Source: Unio delphinus (lineage: Eukaryota; Mollusca; Bivalvia; Unionida; Unionidae). Taken from it: a stretch of DNA of 64,000 bases. Where the stretch lies: positions 11,733,001 to 11,797,000 of the forward strand of contig JAQISU010000179.1 of NCBI GenBank assembly GCA_029339505.1, written 5' to 3'. Of the stretch, positions 14,123 to 31,563 are shown piece by piece (positions within the stretch are counted from its first letter, which is position 1; the number at the start of each line of letters is the position of its first letter). Below the pieces are notes generated by a model. It had not been told where the DNA came from and made no database searches. It saw only the letters and a list, made by a program, of their open reading frames with translations. A program made the position numbers and the translations under genes.

Positions 14123-17100
14123 TCATTCAGTAGTTGTTTGTTTGTCTCTATATGTGTGCGTAAAACACCTATGTTTTTAATGTTTAAAATACATTTGCAT
14201 GTTACGTTAAATGTATGGATCATGGAGTCCAATACATCCATGTTTTATCTCACACGATTGCTCCTTACCTCCTTAATGGGGCAAAAAGACAGAAAAAATA
14301 GGAAATGTTAGGGCACATACGTGAAGCCCCCCCCCCCTCCTCTTGGTGGCTTTAATTATGTTCATTGATTCCTTTAAACCTATTTTATAAGTTGGTTTTA
14401 TTTTATTCATACTCTAATATCAGATCCGAGTCGAAAATGTACTTTCTGGGTTTCTCTTTGGCCTTCGTTATATAATTTATACTTGGGATTGAAACATATC
14501 GGAGTCTCACTAAAATTCCCAATGATACAATTTAACATTTAATAAGAATGCGGATTTATTTACACATCTGTTGATTTACACAGGCCTTAAATTTGAATAG
14601 CAAAGTGAATTTATTGACACATCTGTTGAAATACATAGGCCTTAAAATTTAATAATATAATTACTATGTTTAAACATCTTTTATTATTCTGTTACGAGTC
14701 TATGGTCTAAATATAAGTAATTTAAAATATTGAAGACAACAAGCTTTAAAATTTGACGAATAATATATTTCCCAGAATACAAAGTGAAAAATGAGAAGAA
14801 TTACTAACGGCATTGCAAATTAAATCCAAAAATAATCCAATAGTTAAAGACACAAGTCCTAGTAATAAAAAGTCCTGAGTAAAACTCAGATCAAGTCCCG
14901 AAGAGATCCAATGCGATTACGTGTCTGTTATGTCCTGCGAAGATCTGATTTATCAACAGTATCTTGTTGACTCACATACATTCCAGCATTTTGAATTCTT
15001 TATAAATTCAAAATGAATATCTTTATTCAAAACATTTGACAAAGCAATTTTGTATTTCAAAAAAAAAAACCAACAATTAATTGAATTCAATAATATGTAG
15101 AAAATAAAACTCGGCCCAAACTGGCCTGTAAAATTCACATGGGAATCCCCCTAAACCCTGACTCTGATTAATATATTTACGTCATCTTTGTTGACCTGAA
15201 TTATAATCCTGATAATAAGCTCATACGCATAGAAAGTAACATAACTATTATTAGTTGTTTACATAAATAAAAAAACATAAAAAATAAAATAAAACGACAA
15301 TCAGTTCAAGCAGAAATGAATTCAGTCTTGGACAAGTTCAAGTCCAGCATACCATGTTAGAATATATTGAAATGTAGTGAAACAAAAAAAAAATTAAACA
15401 AAACAAAAATTAAAATAAATTAAAATTAAAATAAATTAAAATTAAAATAAATTAAATTAAATATACATTGCACTTTCCATCGTATAGAAAAAGATAGATT
15501 TACAAAATTAAGTTTTCATTTTACTATAGGTCAAATATACATATGGTTAAAAACAAAGATAAGATGGTGTGGCGTGACGTGGTGTTATGTCACCGCTGTG
15601 GTACTTGTGTTATTATGGTTGGGTTATGTGGTCTCAATTGGTTGTTTCCACAGACGTCACGATTAAGTACGCAAATACCCACAATTCAACGCGCGCGCAC
15701 CTTCTGCCGCCATTTTGAGCCCCTAACAAACCGTTGTCAACATTAGTCATTGTGTATATTCAAGAATAATAATCTGATTAAACTATCGATAAGGATATTT
15801 ACTTCTTCGACACAAATACATAGATTATACTTGAAATTATGTGCACTATAGCACAACAATAAAAATAAAGCTGGAAGTTCCCTTGCTTATATCGAAAGAC
15901 AGAATAGTAAAGTAGTAAAGTAGAACCGTAATCGTGATATCTAAGAAATGCACTTTTTGTTGTTGTTTACAAACAGACAATATTGACGTTTTTAAAAAGT
16001 CATTCGTATTATATCCCTAACCTTGTCATCTTGAAAGAGTATTTGCAGATTATGATTTTCTGGATACAATATCAGTCACGAATTAAAATTTCATAGCATG
16101 TATTTTATGCTAGAACTTTTATATACAAATATTTTTCGCGACAACATGTTTGTGCCATTGAATATTTGAGAAACCACTTTAATTAGTATATTCAAATATT
16201 GTATTTGTGGAGGGGATGGTGGATGTAGGCTTATACTAGATGAAAGCGATAACCGGTCAAAGAAGTTTCATCTTTAGTGTATTCAAACGAAACACGTGTC
16301 TGACGGAACATGACGTTTCGAATGTCAAAACAATGTTTTCCTCAAATGCTTTTAGAAATATGAAATTGTATATAAACAATTGGCTTTTAAACTTTAACGA
16401 TAATCAAATGCTTGATTTAAGCCCGTGAAAATCGAAAATCATTACATGTTTCTATTTAGTTGTATATCCATTTGTTGATGCGTTTGTTTATTGATCGATC
16501 TATTTGTTTAGGAAAAAATAACAAATATGGTTGAAATATAAATATTTTATTTGAAGAAACACGTAAAAAGTCACGCGATTCGATTTCGCGAGGTTGACAT
16601 GCACAACAGAATGTGATGTATTCTTATATATTTACTCACAAAATGAAACGTGCCGGTTATGTGGGATAGGGACTCAAAATGGCGAATATGGAAGTACACA
16701 CGTTTTGTGACGTCACGTGAAAACAACGGATATATGATTGAAATTACTATAGAAGTTCTTTCCACACAGGCTCGATTTTGTGGGAAGAGAAATTAGTGAT
16801 AGATAGAGGTAAAGCTACAAGCACCCAATCAGCAATGCCGACAGTTAAATTATGGAGTACACAAAAAGGTAAAATTTAAATAAAAAACAATTTAATTCAA
16901 TTCAAAAGTCAAATGATATTAATTCCCCCAATCATTCTTCATTTTCTCGACCAAGTGATAGCCTTTTGCATAATTTTATTTATTGTGTGAGATAGCTGTT
17001 CTCTTAGAGACTCGGGACTGAACAATACCAGAAGTCAGTCCCCCTAAACAATCCCTGTGAAAACAGAAGGACGTTAGCATATTTCTTGAGCCATCTCTTT

Positions 17101-17316
17101 TAACACTAAGCAATAATCAATCATCAGAAAAAGGCTACTACATTTTTATCCCGCATTCGTGCACATCGAAGTATGGGTCATCGGAGTATTGCTTTGCAAT
17201 CTCCAGCACGATGTTTAGGCAATTACTAAGTTCCAAGCTTAAAAATACTATATTAAATTCGGATTGAAATGGTTACCATGCCTACTCTCAATTCTGATTG
17301 GATGTCGATTCTGACA
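14123..17316. other. 3.2 kb without recognisable gene
   Basis: Holds a C-run at about 14,326, a duplicated 60-bp phrase (ACACATCTGTTGA...CATAGGCCTTAAA) at 14,556-14,645, and an A-rich low-complexity block at 15,385-15,465. A CRE-like TGACGTCA overlaps CACGTG at 16,708-16,719. The open frames at 15,543-15,746, 16,240-16,428 and 16,571-16,765 (minus) have no recognised motif. Confidence 0.5.
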
Positions 17317-17342
17317 TACACACACACACACACACACACACA
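17317..17342. repeat. (CA)n microsatellite
   Basis: Thirteen uninterrupted CA units. Confidence 0.95.
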
Positions 17343-18139
17343 TCGAATTCCCTGTATTAACTTAAAATGTATGAGAAAGAGAACAAATTCGAACAATATT
17401 TTCTATATCTTACACCACCAAAAATACTACATGGAAAATCGCAACTTGTCACAGCTTGTAGGAAAATCAGGGTTCTCAGTAGTAATTTAGTTCAAGATGA
17501 GTCTAGAAATATATACTAACATTGTTCTATTTCTGACTTAGCTAATGTAAGATTTAGATCCTATACTAAACCCAAGACGATTAAGATGGTGTGTTTAAGG
17601 GTTTTGAATGGTATAGTTGGTGTGATGAATAGTATTTGTTTGTGGTATAAGTGATAATCAATATTTTTAAATATTATCTCATTCTCTAAGTTTGTAAACT
17701 AACACAGGACATATTGAGTATGTGTGCGTGGGTGGGTGTATGTATGTGAATGTATTAGTCAATTTTTGGTTTATCAAAGGCCGTTTTCCCTATAAAATTC
17801 ATTTCATCTACCTACCTAGCACCTAGTACATAGCACCTATTGAGGTTAACCACTTGCACCACTGTTATGTAGTAGTCGCCCGAGTGATGTCAGTCGCTTG
17901 CAACAATGGTTCGTTTCTAGTCTGAAAATATATATTGAGTGTTCTATTGGATTTTACCCCAAATTATGGCTAAAAATAAATACCATATTTTTCCAAAGGA
18001 ATTTCCTACAAGTTGTGACTATCAAAAGACACATTTTTTCTTAAATGGCTTTAACTACAAGTTATGACTATAAAACAGATACTAACGATTTTCATATAAT
18101 AATTTTGGTGTTGTAAAATATTTCTCTTTCCCTTTGTGC
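17343..18139. other. no gene seen
   Basis: No open frame with family motifs. From 17,940 to 18,110 words such as ACAAGTT(A/G)TGACTAT recur twice, perhaps another decayed repeat. Confidence 0.45.
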
Positions 18140-18345
18140 CTAGACAAGCCGACTATGTTAAATTCCCATTGTCCCTTGATAGTCCCGAAACCCATATTAA
18201 ATCCACATTGTCACTCGATAGTTACAAAACCCAAGTTAAATTCCCAATGTACCTCGATAGTCCCGAAGCCCATGTTAAATCCACATTGTCACTCGATAGT
18301 TACAAAACTCATGTTAAGTCCACATTGTCATTCGATCGCTCCCAT
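18140..18345. repeat. minisatellite, 39-bp unit (first array)
   Basis: About five units of 39 bp. Each has GTTAAAT/GTCC, a CATTGTC-like word, CTCGATAGT, then either CCCGAA or TACAAAAC and CCCA. The two subtypes alternate, giving a 78-bp dimer. Confidence 0.9.
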
Positions 18346-18379
18346 ATTCTAACTTTCTCGCTGATCAATAAAGTGCAGA

Positions 18380-18605
18380 ATTTGTTGAAAGTTAATAACT
18401 GGTTTGATGGAACATCGTGTATGTCGAGAGTGAATAGCTGGTTTGATGGGACATCGTGTATGTCGAGAGTTAATAGCTGGTTTGATGGGACATCGTGTAT
18501 GTCGAGAGTGAATAGCTGGTTTGATGGGACAAGGTATTCCAGAGTTAATTGCTGGTTTGATGGGAAAATGTATTCGAGAGTTAATACCAGCTTTGACGGG
18601 ACACG
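18380..18605. repeat. minisatellite, 39-bp unit (second, unrelated array)
   Basis: Units contain TAATAGCTGGTTTGATGGGA, then ACATCGTGTATG and TCGAGAG. TCGAG recurs at 18,424 and 18,463 (39 apart). About six units, the last two shortened. Because 39 is divisible by 3, one open frame (18,136-18,660) crosses both arrays; nothing else suggests it is a gene. Confidence 0.9.
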
Positions 18606-18647
18606 TCTTATGAATTTATTTAAACTATGTAATCGTAAGTGTGAAAT

Positions 18648-18893
18648 GCCGGTGGCCTAATGGTTAGAGCGTCCTCCTCAGATGCGGACTGTCGCAACCC
18701 CAGCCGAGTCATACAAAAAAAATGGTACTAAGGTGACTCACTGGCGGTTAACATTAAGAAGTTAATGTTAGAACTGGTCGACCAGGTGTCACGGTAATGT
18801 GACTGTGGGACATCATGCTTCATGTATGCGACGTGATGTCCCACTGCTAAACATCACTATAAACTGCCACATTGCAGACACAGTAGCGAAATG
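18648..18893 (+). mobile_element. tRNA-derived SINE, apparently near full length
   Basis: The head carries GGTGGCCTAATGGTTAGAGCG (box A region) and a decayed box B near 18,692-18,708, then CCGAGTCATAC and an A-run. The body holds GTTAGAACTGGTCGACCAGG, GTGTCACGGTAATGTGACTG, a palindromic region around GGGACATCATGCTTCATG...GATGTCCCAC, and the closing GCAGACACAGTAGCGAAATG. The layout (pol III head, conserved central body, short 3' tail) is that of a SINE. I recognise the style from mollusc genomes; the family name is left open. It directly follows the 39-bp arrays. Confidence 0.8.
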
Positions 18894-18937
18894 ATAAAGT
18901 TTGTTCAAGCTACTTTAAAAATCCAAAACACACACAG

Positions 18938-19007
18938 GCGTGTGTGTGTGTGTGTGTGTGTGTGTAATGCTGACTTGGATCTTGGAATGTTATATATAAT
19001 CCTGTTT

Positions 19008-19065
<58 letters not shown>
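18938..19065. repeat. (GT)n and (ACT)n microsatellites
   Basis: GT at 18,938-18,966 and an uninterrupted ACT trinucleotide at 19,009-19,065. The poly-Tyr frame through the latter is an artefact. Confidence 0.95.
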
Positions 19066-23726
<4,661 letters not shown>

Positions 23727-23785
<59 letters not shown>

Positions 23786-23900
23786 GCAACCATCCATTTG
23801 AATATTAAACTGCATAACCTTGAAATCATCCATTTGAATATTAAAATGCAATACCTTGAAACCATCCATTTTATTAATAAAATGCAATACTTTGAAACTT
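23727..23900. repeat. (GA)n microsatellite followed by three 41-bp units
   Basis: GA at 23,727-23,782. Then three diverging copies of a unit containing CCATCCATTT, GAATATTAAA and ATGCAATACCTTGAAA up to about 23,900. Confidence 0.9.
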
Positions 23901-24952
<1,052 letters not shown>

Positions 24953-25404
24953 ATATGAAAATATGTATATATAAAAAATTATATATATATAAACTGGAGT
25001 ATGCATATTTGATAGCGCCCCGTTTTTAAGCAATTCTTAAATTTATTTGTGTGATTATTGGGATTCCACGCCATGGAAATATTCCTAGCCCGAAATAATT
25101 AGCCAATTATTAGGAGCAAACGTCACAGAGCCGAGTGTTAGTGAGTTTGAACCATGCTAGGGTTCGCAAGTAGTGAATTTAGGTCCAAGCCGGATGACTG
25201 TCCCTTTAGTAACATAGTACATATTAAAATCTAGTGGTGTGTAATAGTGTTGTGGTTGAAATGGCAGTATTTATGGTAGGAAACCAGTAAATTACAAAAT
25301 GGAATCAATAAGTTGGACTTTGTAGATACCGTTTATGTGTCCATAGTGGAAAATAGGCTTATTTATATACGCGTGATACGCCGGTAAAAGTGTGTATTGA
25401 CTGG
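24953..25404. other. no gene seen
   Basis: A box B-like AGGGTTCGCA at about 25,159 is not accompanied by a convincing box A. Nothing else was recognised. Confidence 0.4.
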
Positions 25405-25452
25405 CTGGGGATGGGGTGAGGGTGGGCGGTGGGGGTGGGGTGGGGTGGGGGG
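25405..25452 (+). other. G-rich tract with G-quadruplex potential
   Basis: At least six runs of three or more G within 48 bases, several of four or more (GGGG ATGGGG TGAGGG TGGG and onward). In AT-rich surroundings this is an outlier. It satisfies the simple four-run G4 rule on the plus strand. Confidence 0.7.
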
Positions 25453-27914
25453 CGTAGTTAAATAGTTCCCATTGAGAAAGGTAATACTAGTGTATTTTCT
25501 ATGACATAAACGGTTGGCGGTGCGGACATTGATGATAAGGAAGAAAAAACATGCAAAGGTGCGGTTAATGGACTTTTGGGCAAGTTGTTTCATCTGTGAT
25601 CGCCAATTGATTAGAGCAAAATTTAGTAAATAAAGACAGACACGTCTGACTTTCCATTTTACAACTCAGGTTGTATGGAAGTCTTTGGAAATTTTGGGAA
25701 ACATATGACTTCCTGCGGGATTCGCGCCAGGGTTTTGACACCACTCAGTCAAGTGAATACCCCTGTGCCTGTAACAGTATCATATCTGCCTTTGCTAACC
25801 AGACACATTGCCCCAATTTAAGTGGCAACCTTTGTTAGAATGTGAACCTTTTTAAAGTTTTAATTTGGTTTCCTAACCTCAGTGAGATACGTGTTAAAAT
25901 CAATTGCATTTTATTTTACAATTTCGTGTGCGTTCTACATCCACAATTTTATAGTTCCAATTAATTTTTCAACGTACCAAGTATAAAGCAATATAGATAT
26001 ATGTACGTGTACTGTACGTTGAAATATTTATGATTACAATCATATATTATATGTGTTAATGTATACAAGTTTATCAACATTATTAGAATAATTTTCGATG
26101 AATAAATAAAAATAATCTGTTGACCGTACAATTTTTATTCTTTGGGATCAGACGAGTTTCCCGCGGAGTGTCCACTTAAATTTCGTCCTATATAAATAAA
26201 TAGGAATGAAAATCAGGCTATTTATCGTAACACATGCACCAAGCAAACAATGACAACAACATACAATATTTATCTGTAACAATGCGTGCAAACGTGGTCT
26301 TCTCCATTATCAACACCAGGTGATGTCTGCTATGTATCCGTAGCTGTTTGCCACTCTTAGACTTTATAACAGTTTATAACAGTTGAGAACTCTGTACACA
26401 TTTAAGAAGAGCGCCATGAAGAGGATGTAGTCCATACATTCCTTGCAATGTTCGAGACATCAATTGTAAATATTCCCTAAGGCCTGGCATTATCAAACGA
26501 TGGCATGTGGTCGATCTAGATACGCAATAAAACATGGCTTTCTTAAAGGATAATTAGGTACAGATCCAAACGTCAACATATAATCATGGCAAGATTTACG
26601 TAACCTTAAACCATTACGTCAATAAAAAGGGATAGAAACGTGTGTCAACTTATCCTAAGTAGGGATAGACAAAATGCAAGTCTTTCTTTTTAAGTGGATG
26701 GGAATATATTGCAAATCATTGAATAAATAGATAATCAAACTCACATGACAAGAAGCCAATAGCGTAAGCAAAATGAACATTTATTGGTCACTGACTTGAC
26801 ATAAATTGTATTGCCGGCTGGGAATTCATTTACTCTCAGTTCTTGGCGCCATTTAGTAGACAGTAAACGGTTTATAATATATACGCATACACTTGATTCA
26901 GTTAAGTTATATCATTATTTCGTACGAAGATAATACAATGTTAAAATTGCTGATATCATGGATTGGGCGGTGCGGAGGGGAGAGATATATGAAAATCTCC
27001 CAGCAGTCATTTTTCTGCTTCAGACGTGACTAATCATTTCAAATGTAATGGAAGAGGGTAATCTATAATACAATTTCTCTGATCAAAGAAACTAATTTTC
27101 AGTTAAGCATTTGTGAGACTCAAGTAATGGTTCTTGACTTTTATAATTTAAAACTTCTTTGATACTTCTAAAGACAGATATGAATGTGTCGAATTACTTT
27201 TAAAATTAAATTATTGTCATTACTCAGAGTGCAATGGTCTTGCCGCTTTGAATGTCGTGTAAGTGATTGCATGCGCCTAGGAAGATTTTGAAGTGGGATC
27301 ATTCGAGTGTAAAGCATGGGTAATAATTACCGATATTTATTGAAACAGTTAACGTTCTTTATTTGACGGCATTTCTGCTACATACATCTTGTTAGTGTTT
27401 TCCCTTTTAAGAGATGGCTTTCTTTGGTTTTCTCAAATATATTTTTTGGTGAAAACAGTTTGTTACATACACATTTTAATTGTTGAATATCGTCGAAATT
27501 ATATACATGAGAGATCACGCAACTGGTACCCACTGTTCTAAAATGACATTTCGTCATGATATACATTTTCATGTTTCCATAACTTTCATATATTATCTAA
27601 ATATACTAATTTATTTACTCTCGCGTGCTGAAACATTCATTATATAATTGTTTTTAAAGCTATTATTTGTTTCAGAGTTGATAAATTGAGAGATCGCCTG
27701 TGTTATTTAGTTTCCAGATTTTGTAACGCTTGAATACATGTTATCTTGTGAAAACAATTTGACTTTTCCCACGTTTCATGACGAAATGCACGAACATGTA
27801 AACAATCGTTTTTACTTCGAATGCATTTTTTCTTCTGATTAATCAGAATTAGAGAAATTAGTCAATTCATGTGATAAAATTTGCTTGCCCAGTGAGTATG
27901 TAATTCGTATGTGG
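25453..27914. other. 2.5 kb without recognisable gene
   Basis: A sequence at 25,705-25,780 looks faintly tRNA-like on the minus strand (CGCGAATCCCGC as box B) but lacks a good box A. The minus frame at 27,378-27,572 has no motif. Confidence 0.45.
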
Positions 27915-27985
27915 ATATTTCGTTGTTCTGTTGTGTGGATATATAATTGTTCTATTGTGTGGATACATAATTGTTCTGTGTATAT
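27915..27985. repeat. three 27-bp units
   Basis: TTGTTCTGTTGTGTGGATA-type unit repeated three times immediately before the inverted repeat at 27,992. Confidence 0.8.
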
Positions 27986-27991
27986 GTATGC

Positions 27992-28007
27992 ATTCATCTG
28001 CAGCTTG

Positions 28008-28062
<55 letters not shown>

Positions 28063-28081
28063 AAACAAGCTGCAGATGAAT
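27992..28081. repeat. 18-bp inverted repeat enclosing a (TA)n tract
   Basis: ATTCATCTGCAGCTTGTT at 27,992-28,009 is the exact reverse complement of 28,064-28,081, with about 54 bp of mostly TA between. The right arm is the start of the LINE reverse-transcriptase fragment (it encodes KLQMNDGKTE with the following bases). The left arm is therefore an inverted copy of LINE coding sequence. The whole 90 bp can fold into one long hairpin. Confidence 0.9.
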
Positions 28082-28917
28082 GACGGTAAAACCGAGGTTA
28101 TTCTGATCACAACACAAATACTTTTTCATTCACTACCTCAACGACACATATCAGTAACAACAACGTTAAATGCATGCAGTCAGTACGAAACCTAGGTGTT
28201 ACTCTAGACAGTACTCTCACATTGCACCAACATGTCGTGAACATATGCAAGGCTGCATATTCGAGCTGAGACACATCAGCTCCATTCGCAAATATTGTTT
28301 AGTTGATGTCACCAAAACACTTATTTGTTCATTATTATTTTCAAGACTGGACTATTGTAACTCAATTCTGTCTGGTTCGTCTCAATATATACTCCAGAAA
28401 CTTCAAAAATTCAAAGTACAGCTGCTCGGATCATCTTTAGAGTACCACGATCAGAGCACACCTCCCACTCAGAATCAAACACAAAATTCGTTCTCTGTGC
28501 TATACTTCACTGATGGACTAAATTCCAGCATACATATCCGGCCTCACCCATGTGTATACACCAGCAAGATACTTATGCTCTTCTTCTGACAATCGTATAT
28601 TCAATATTCCTACTATGAAAACGAAGTCATATGGACACAATTCTTTTGCATTCCAGGGCCCAGCAACGTAGAATGAATTGCCCATCGAAACCAGACACAA
28701 AGACACAGTGATCCCTTGTAAGAGTGTTCTTAAAACTCAGCCGATTTGACTGCAAGAACAAAACCTATAAACCTAAAAATGTTTCCTACCTTAAATATTT
28801 TCAGCATTTTTTCCTTCCATTTTCATGGTATTTTTATTAGTTTGTTGTATTCATTTCATTGTAATTGTTGTAAAGCGGTTACAGCTTCTAAATATTAGGT
28901 GCTATACAAAGTTCTCA

Positions 28918-28923
<6 letters not shown>
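28064..28923 (+). mobile_element. CR1/L2-like LINE: reverse-transcriptase C-terminus and 3' UTR
   Basis: The frame at 28,170-28,589 and its flanks read LQMNDGKTEVILITT, then VTLDSTLTLHQHVVNICKAA, RHISSIRKYCL and LLFSRLDYCNSILSG. These are the post-catalytic RT and thumb motifs of CR1/L2-type LINEs (LN.DKTE, LD..L....HV, SRLDYCNS). Frameshifts and stops follow from about 28,440 on. The 3' end has TTGTTGTAAAGCGGTTACAG and TTAGGTGCTATACAAAG, the typical L2/CR1 3' tail before a simple repeat. Here the tail is (TA)n. The catalytic FADD region is absent: the fragment is 5'-truncated at the inverted repeat. Confidence 0.88.

Positions 28924-29003
<80 letters not shown>
28924..29003. repeat. (TA)n microsatellite at the LINE 3' end
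   Basis: Pure TA following the LINE tail. It may have expanded from the element's own 3' simple repeat. Confidence 0.95.
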
Positions 29004-29006
<3 letters not shown>

Positions 29007-29929
29007 GAATTTAGTAATCCATTAGTAGTCATGTGTTTTTGACCTCGACCAATAACACCGTGCATCTGCAGAATGTACTCTTTCTGTAAGACTTAGTCCT
29101 CGTTCCACCGACATTTTCATCAAGCAATCTTTGTTTCTAGTTTTTTTCTACAGTGAAGCGAAATGCATAGTGATATAGTAAATACATTATTGTGCCATTG
29201 TGTACGTAAAGAAAATGTGTTAGAGAATGTAGCCTTTTCGACTTCATTTGAGCGCATATAACTGTGTTATGTAAAGGTTATACATGCCAGGTTGTAAAAT
29301 ATAGATATATTATAAAGAAATCGCATTAGTAAAACTAATACAAAGTTTGTGCAGTGCTTTGGTTTCATTTGTAAAGGAAATTATAAGAGATGTGCTGAAT
29401 GCACTATATATTGGAGAAAATATTTGAAAACATTTAAAACGACCATTTTAGGTCTTCCACCGTTATTAGCTCGGAATTTATGATGCTGTTCATTTTAACA
29501 AACGACAATTTAAATCTGTCTTTGGATGCAAGGACTTGTATGTCTTTGAAAGTTTTGGTCTCATATATTGTTTAAGTTGACTTAATTTACGAAACAAAGG
29601 AATTTAATATACAAACAACTGCCCTTGATTTGGTTTGATCAAAAATGACTTCTGCGCTTTCTGGCATGCATTTATGATTTTCTTGTGCTGACCTTTCTTT
29701 TACATCGGACAAGATTTACATTTACATGTACTGGACAGTTAGTTACTTCAAGCCATTGATCTATTAACCGTTGTGAAATGGGATGTAAAGTCAACATTAC
29801 AAAATATTTGCTACATATGCGGATAAGAGTGTTGATACAATTTTAAAAGCGGCAAAACACGTCAAGTCAGGAACTTATCAGGCGCAATTAGATAAAAAAA
29901 ATGCAAATCGTAGGCATTTATCGAACACA
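29004..29929. other. no gene seen
   Basis: AT-rich; no motif recognised. Confidence 0.5.
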
Positions 29930-30250
29930 ATAAATGAAATATGTCAAGGGAGGCGCTCATCTTACACAATTGAACAAAACATGCCAAGCCAGGCACTTAT
30001 GTCAAACAATTAACAATCCATTTCAAGGCAAGCATTTATCTCTTCCAATGTTAAACAAAATATGTCAAGGCAGGCAGTTATGTCAAACAATTAACAATCC
30101 ATTTCAAGGCAAGCATTTATCTCTTCCAATGTTAAACAAAATATGTCAAGGCAGGCAGTTATGTCAAACAATTAACAATCCATTTCAAGGCAAGCATTTA
30201 TCTCTTCCAATGTTAAACAAAATATGTCAAGGCAGGCAGTTATCTTGCAT
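29930..30250. repeat. minisatellite, 81-bp unit, last units identical
   Basis: GTCAAGGCAGGCAGTTAT recurs at 30,064, 30,145 and 30,226, exactly 81 apart, and the units between are identical by eye. An earlier, more diverged copy starts near 29,940. Each unit itself contains two related halves (GTCAAGG and TTCAAGGCAAGCATTTATC). The open frame at 29,934-30,284 arises because 81 is divisible by 3. Confidence 0.93.
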
Positions 30251-31361
30251 TATTAGATGTTTTGATTTAGTGCTGTCTATATAATTGTTATCACATCCTG
30301 TTACCTTCAACACAAAGGTCTCGTTTCAATGAACACCTCGTCTTCTCAAAAGGTTCAGTCCATTTGTTCTGCTCACATTAAACCGATATTTGAATTGTTT
30401 TGCAAAAAATAAACATTGGATATCCGTAGCTGCTTTCAAGAACAAGTCGTGCTTCTGGCAATATTGCCGAATCTTAACTTTTAATCTGTTTGAATAGGAT
30501 TAATGTTTACAAAACTCACTGTTTACTGACTTTAATAGTATTCGACAATGTGTTATGTAAATTTAATTTGCATTGTTAGGTAATTATTTTATGTATTATG
30601 AGCTATGTAAAATTCTATCTTGTAGCTGTCCTTAACCAACATCATGTTCATTAGCCACCTGACAAGACTCGTTATATTTTGTATTCTGCAAACAACTAAT
30701 ATACAACTAATATTTTCTCTACGAAAATGGGTTAATATTAGGATTATTATCAATAGATGTAAACATGCTTATTTTGGCCATAGTCAAGGACAATGTGCTT
30801 ACCACATTGTATATTATACATTTTTTAAACCCGATTTTATCTTGTGAAAATCTGGAATTTTCTAAAATGAAAAAATATTCCATTAGGCAATAGTTTGTGT
30901 TAGAAAATGCTAATAGAGACCTAGGTCAGGTAGATAAGTATACAATCTTGTTGACTGTAAAGTTATGTATTCCTGCAATAAGATATGGGCAGAAATCACT
31001 TATATTGTTTAATTCAATTTTTGATTTGTGTGAAACTAATTATTATTCTCTGGAAATACAAAGTGCTCTATGTTATTTTCAGAGACATTCTATAGTGATT
31101 ATTGTAGTGGAATTACAAAAATGTTGGCACGTCTCCACTTTACATGTCTCTGAAGGCAGATAATTTGTTTCAACTTTGGTAATTATTTAGAATACTAGTA
31201 AGTTTATTCAGATCTTTAATCATTATGATTAGTGTTATCTGTTTTGGATTATGTTAGTTTAGATTCGCAATAGCGTAAGTTAATTTTATTTTTATTTTCT
31301 CTTTGTATTCTAGAGAAATAAATTATATGTTGAAGTTTTATTTTATTTTTAAAAGTGTTCC
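30251..31361. other. no gene assigned
   Basis: Open frames at 30,644-30,847 and 30,897-31,163 lack convincing motifs. The latter (LLTVKLCIPAIRYG) is faintly like the region after the RT domain of some LINEs, but too weak to call. Confidence 0.35.
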
Positions 31362-31563
31362 ACCTCAGTCTGCATTGGCTTGAGTCTCGGGTTCGGCTAA
31401 TGTAGGTATGTGAGAAAGTTTCCCAGTAAGTAGCTTCTCGTGGGTCTTTGGTTCTTTCTAGTGTTTTCCAGGGTTTTCTTCCTCCACCATTAATACTGGT
31501 CGCCATGTATAGTCTGTCTGTCTTATGTTAAAATAGTTTAAAACCGTACAACAACACCAAATC
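31362..31563 (+). mobile_element. SINE body, same family as 63.7 kb, head lost
   Basis: GAGTCTCGGGTTCGGCTAAT, GTAGGTATGTGAGAAAG and CAGTAAGTAGCTTCTCGTGG match the minus-strand copy at 63.7 kb in order. Downstream lies GGTTCTTTCTAGTGTTTTCC, GGGTTTTCTTCCTCCACCAT and AATACTGGTCGCCATG, a central-domain pattern I associate with mollusc SINEs. A 3' part with TTAAAATAGTTTAAAACCG follows. Box A and most of the tRNA-like head are missing. Confidence 0.75.

Noticed and set aside
16708..16719. CRE (TGACGTCA) overlapping an E-box as a promoter
   Set aside because: No gene start or transcript evidence nearby; a single short motif is expected by chance.
18136..18660. 174-codon open frame as a repetitive protein gene
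   Set aside because: It crosses two 39-bp arrays and runs into a SINE head; the frame stays open because 39 is divisible by 3.
25705..25780. tRNA-like or SINE sequence on the minus strand
   Set aside because: Only a box B-like word; no convincing box A at the right distance.
30897..31163. Possible LINE post-RT fragment (LLTVKLCIPAIRYG)
   Set aside because: Only a faint resemblance over about 15 residues, with no neighbouring motif.
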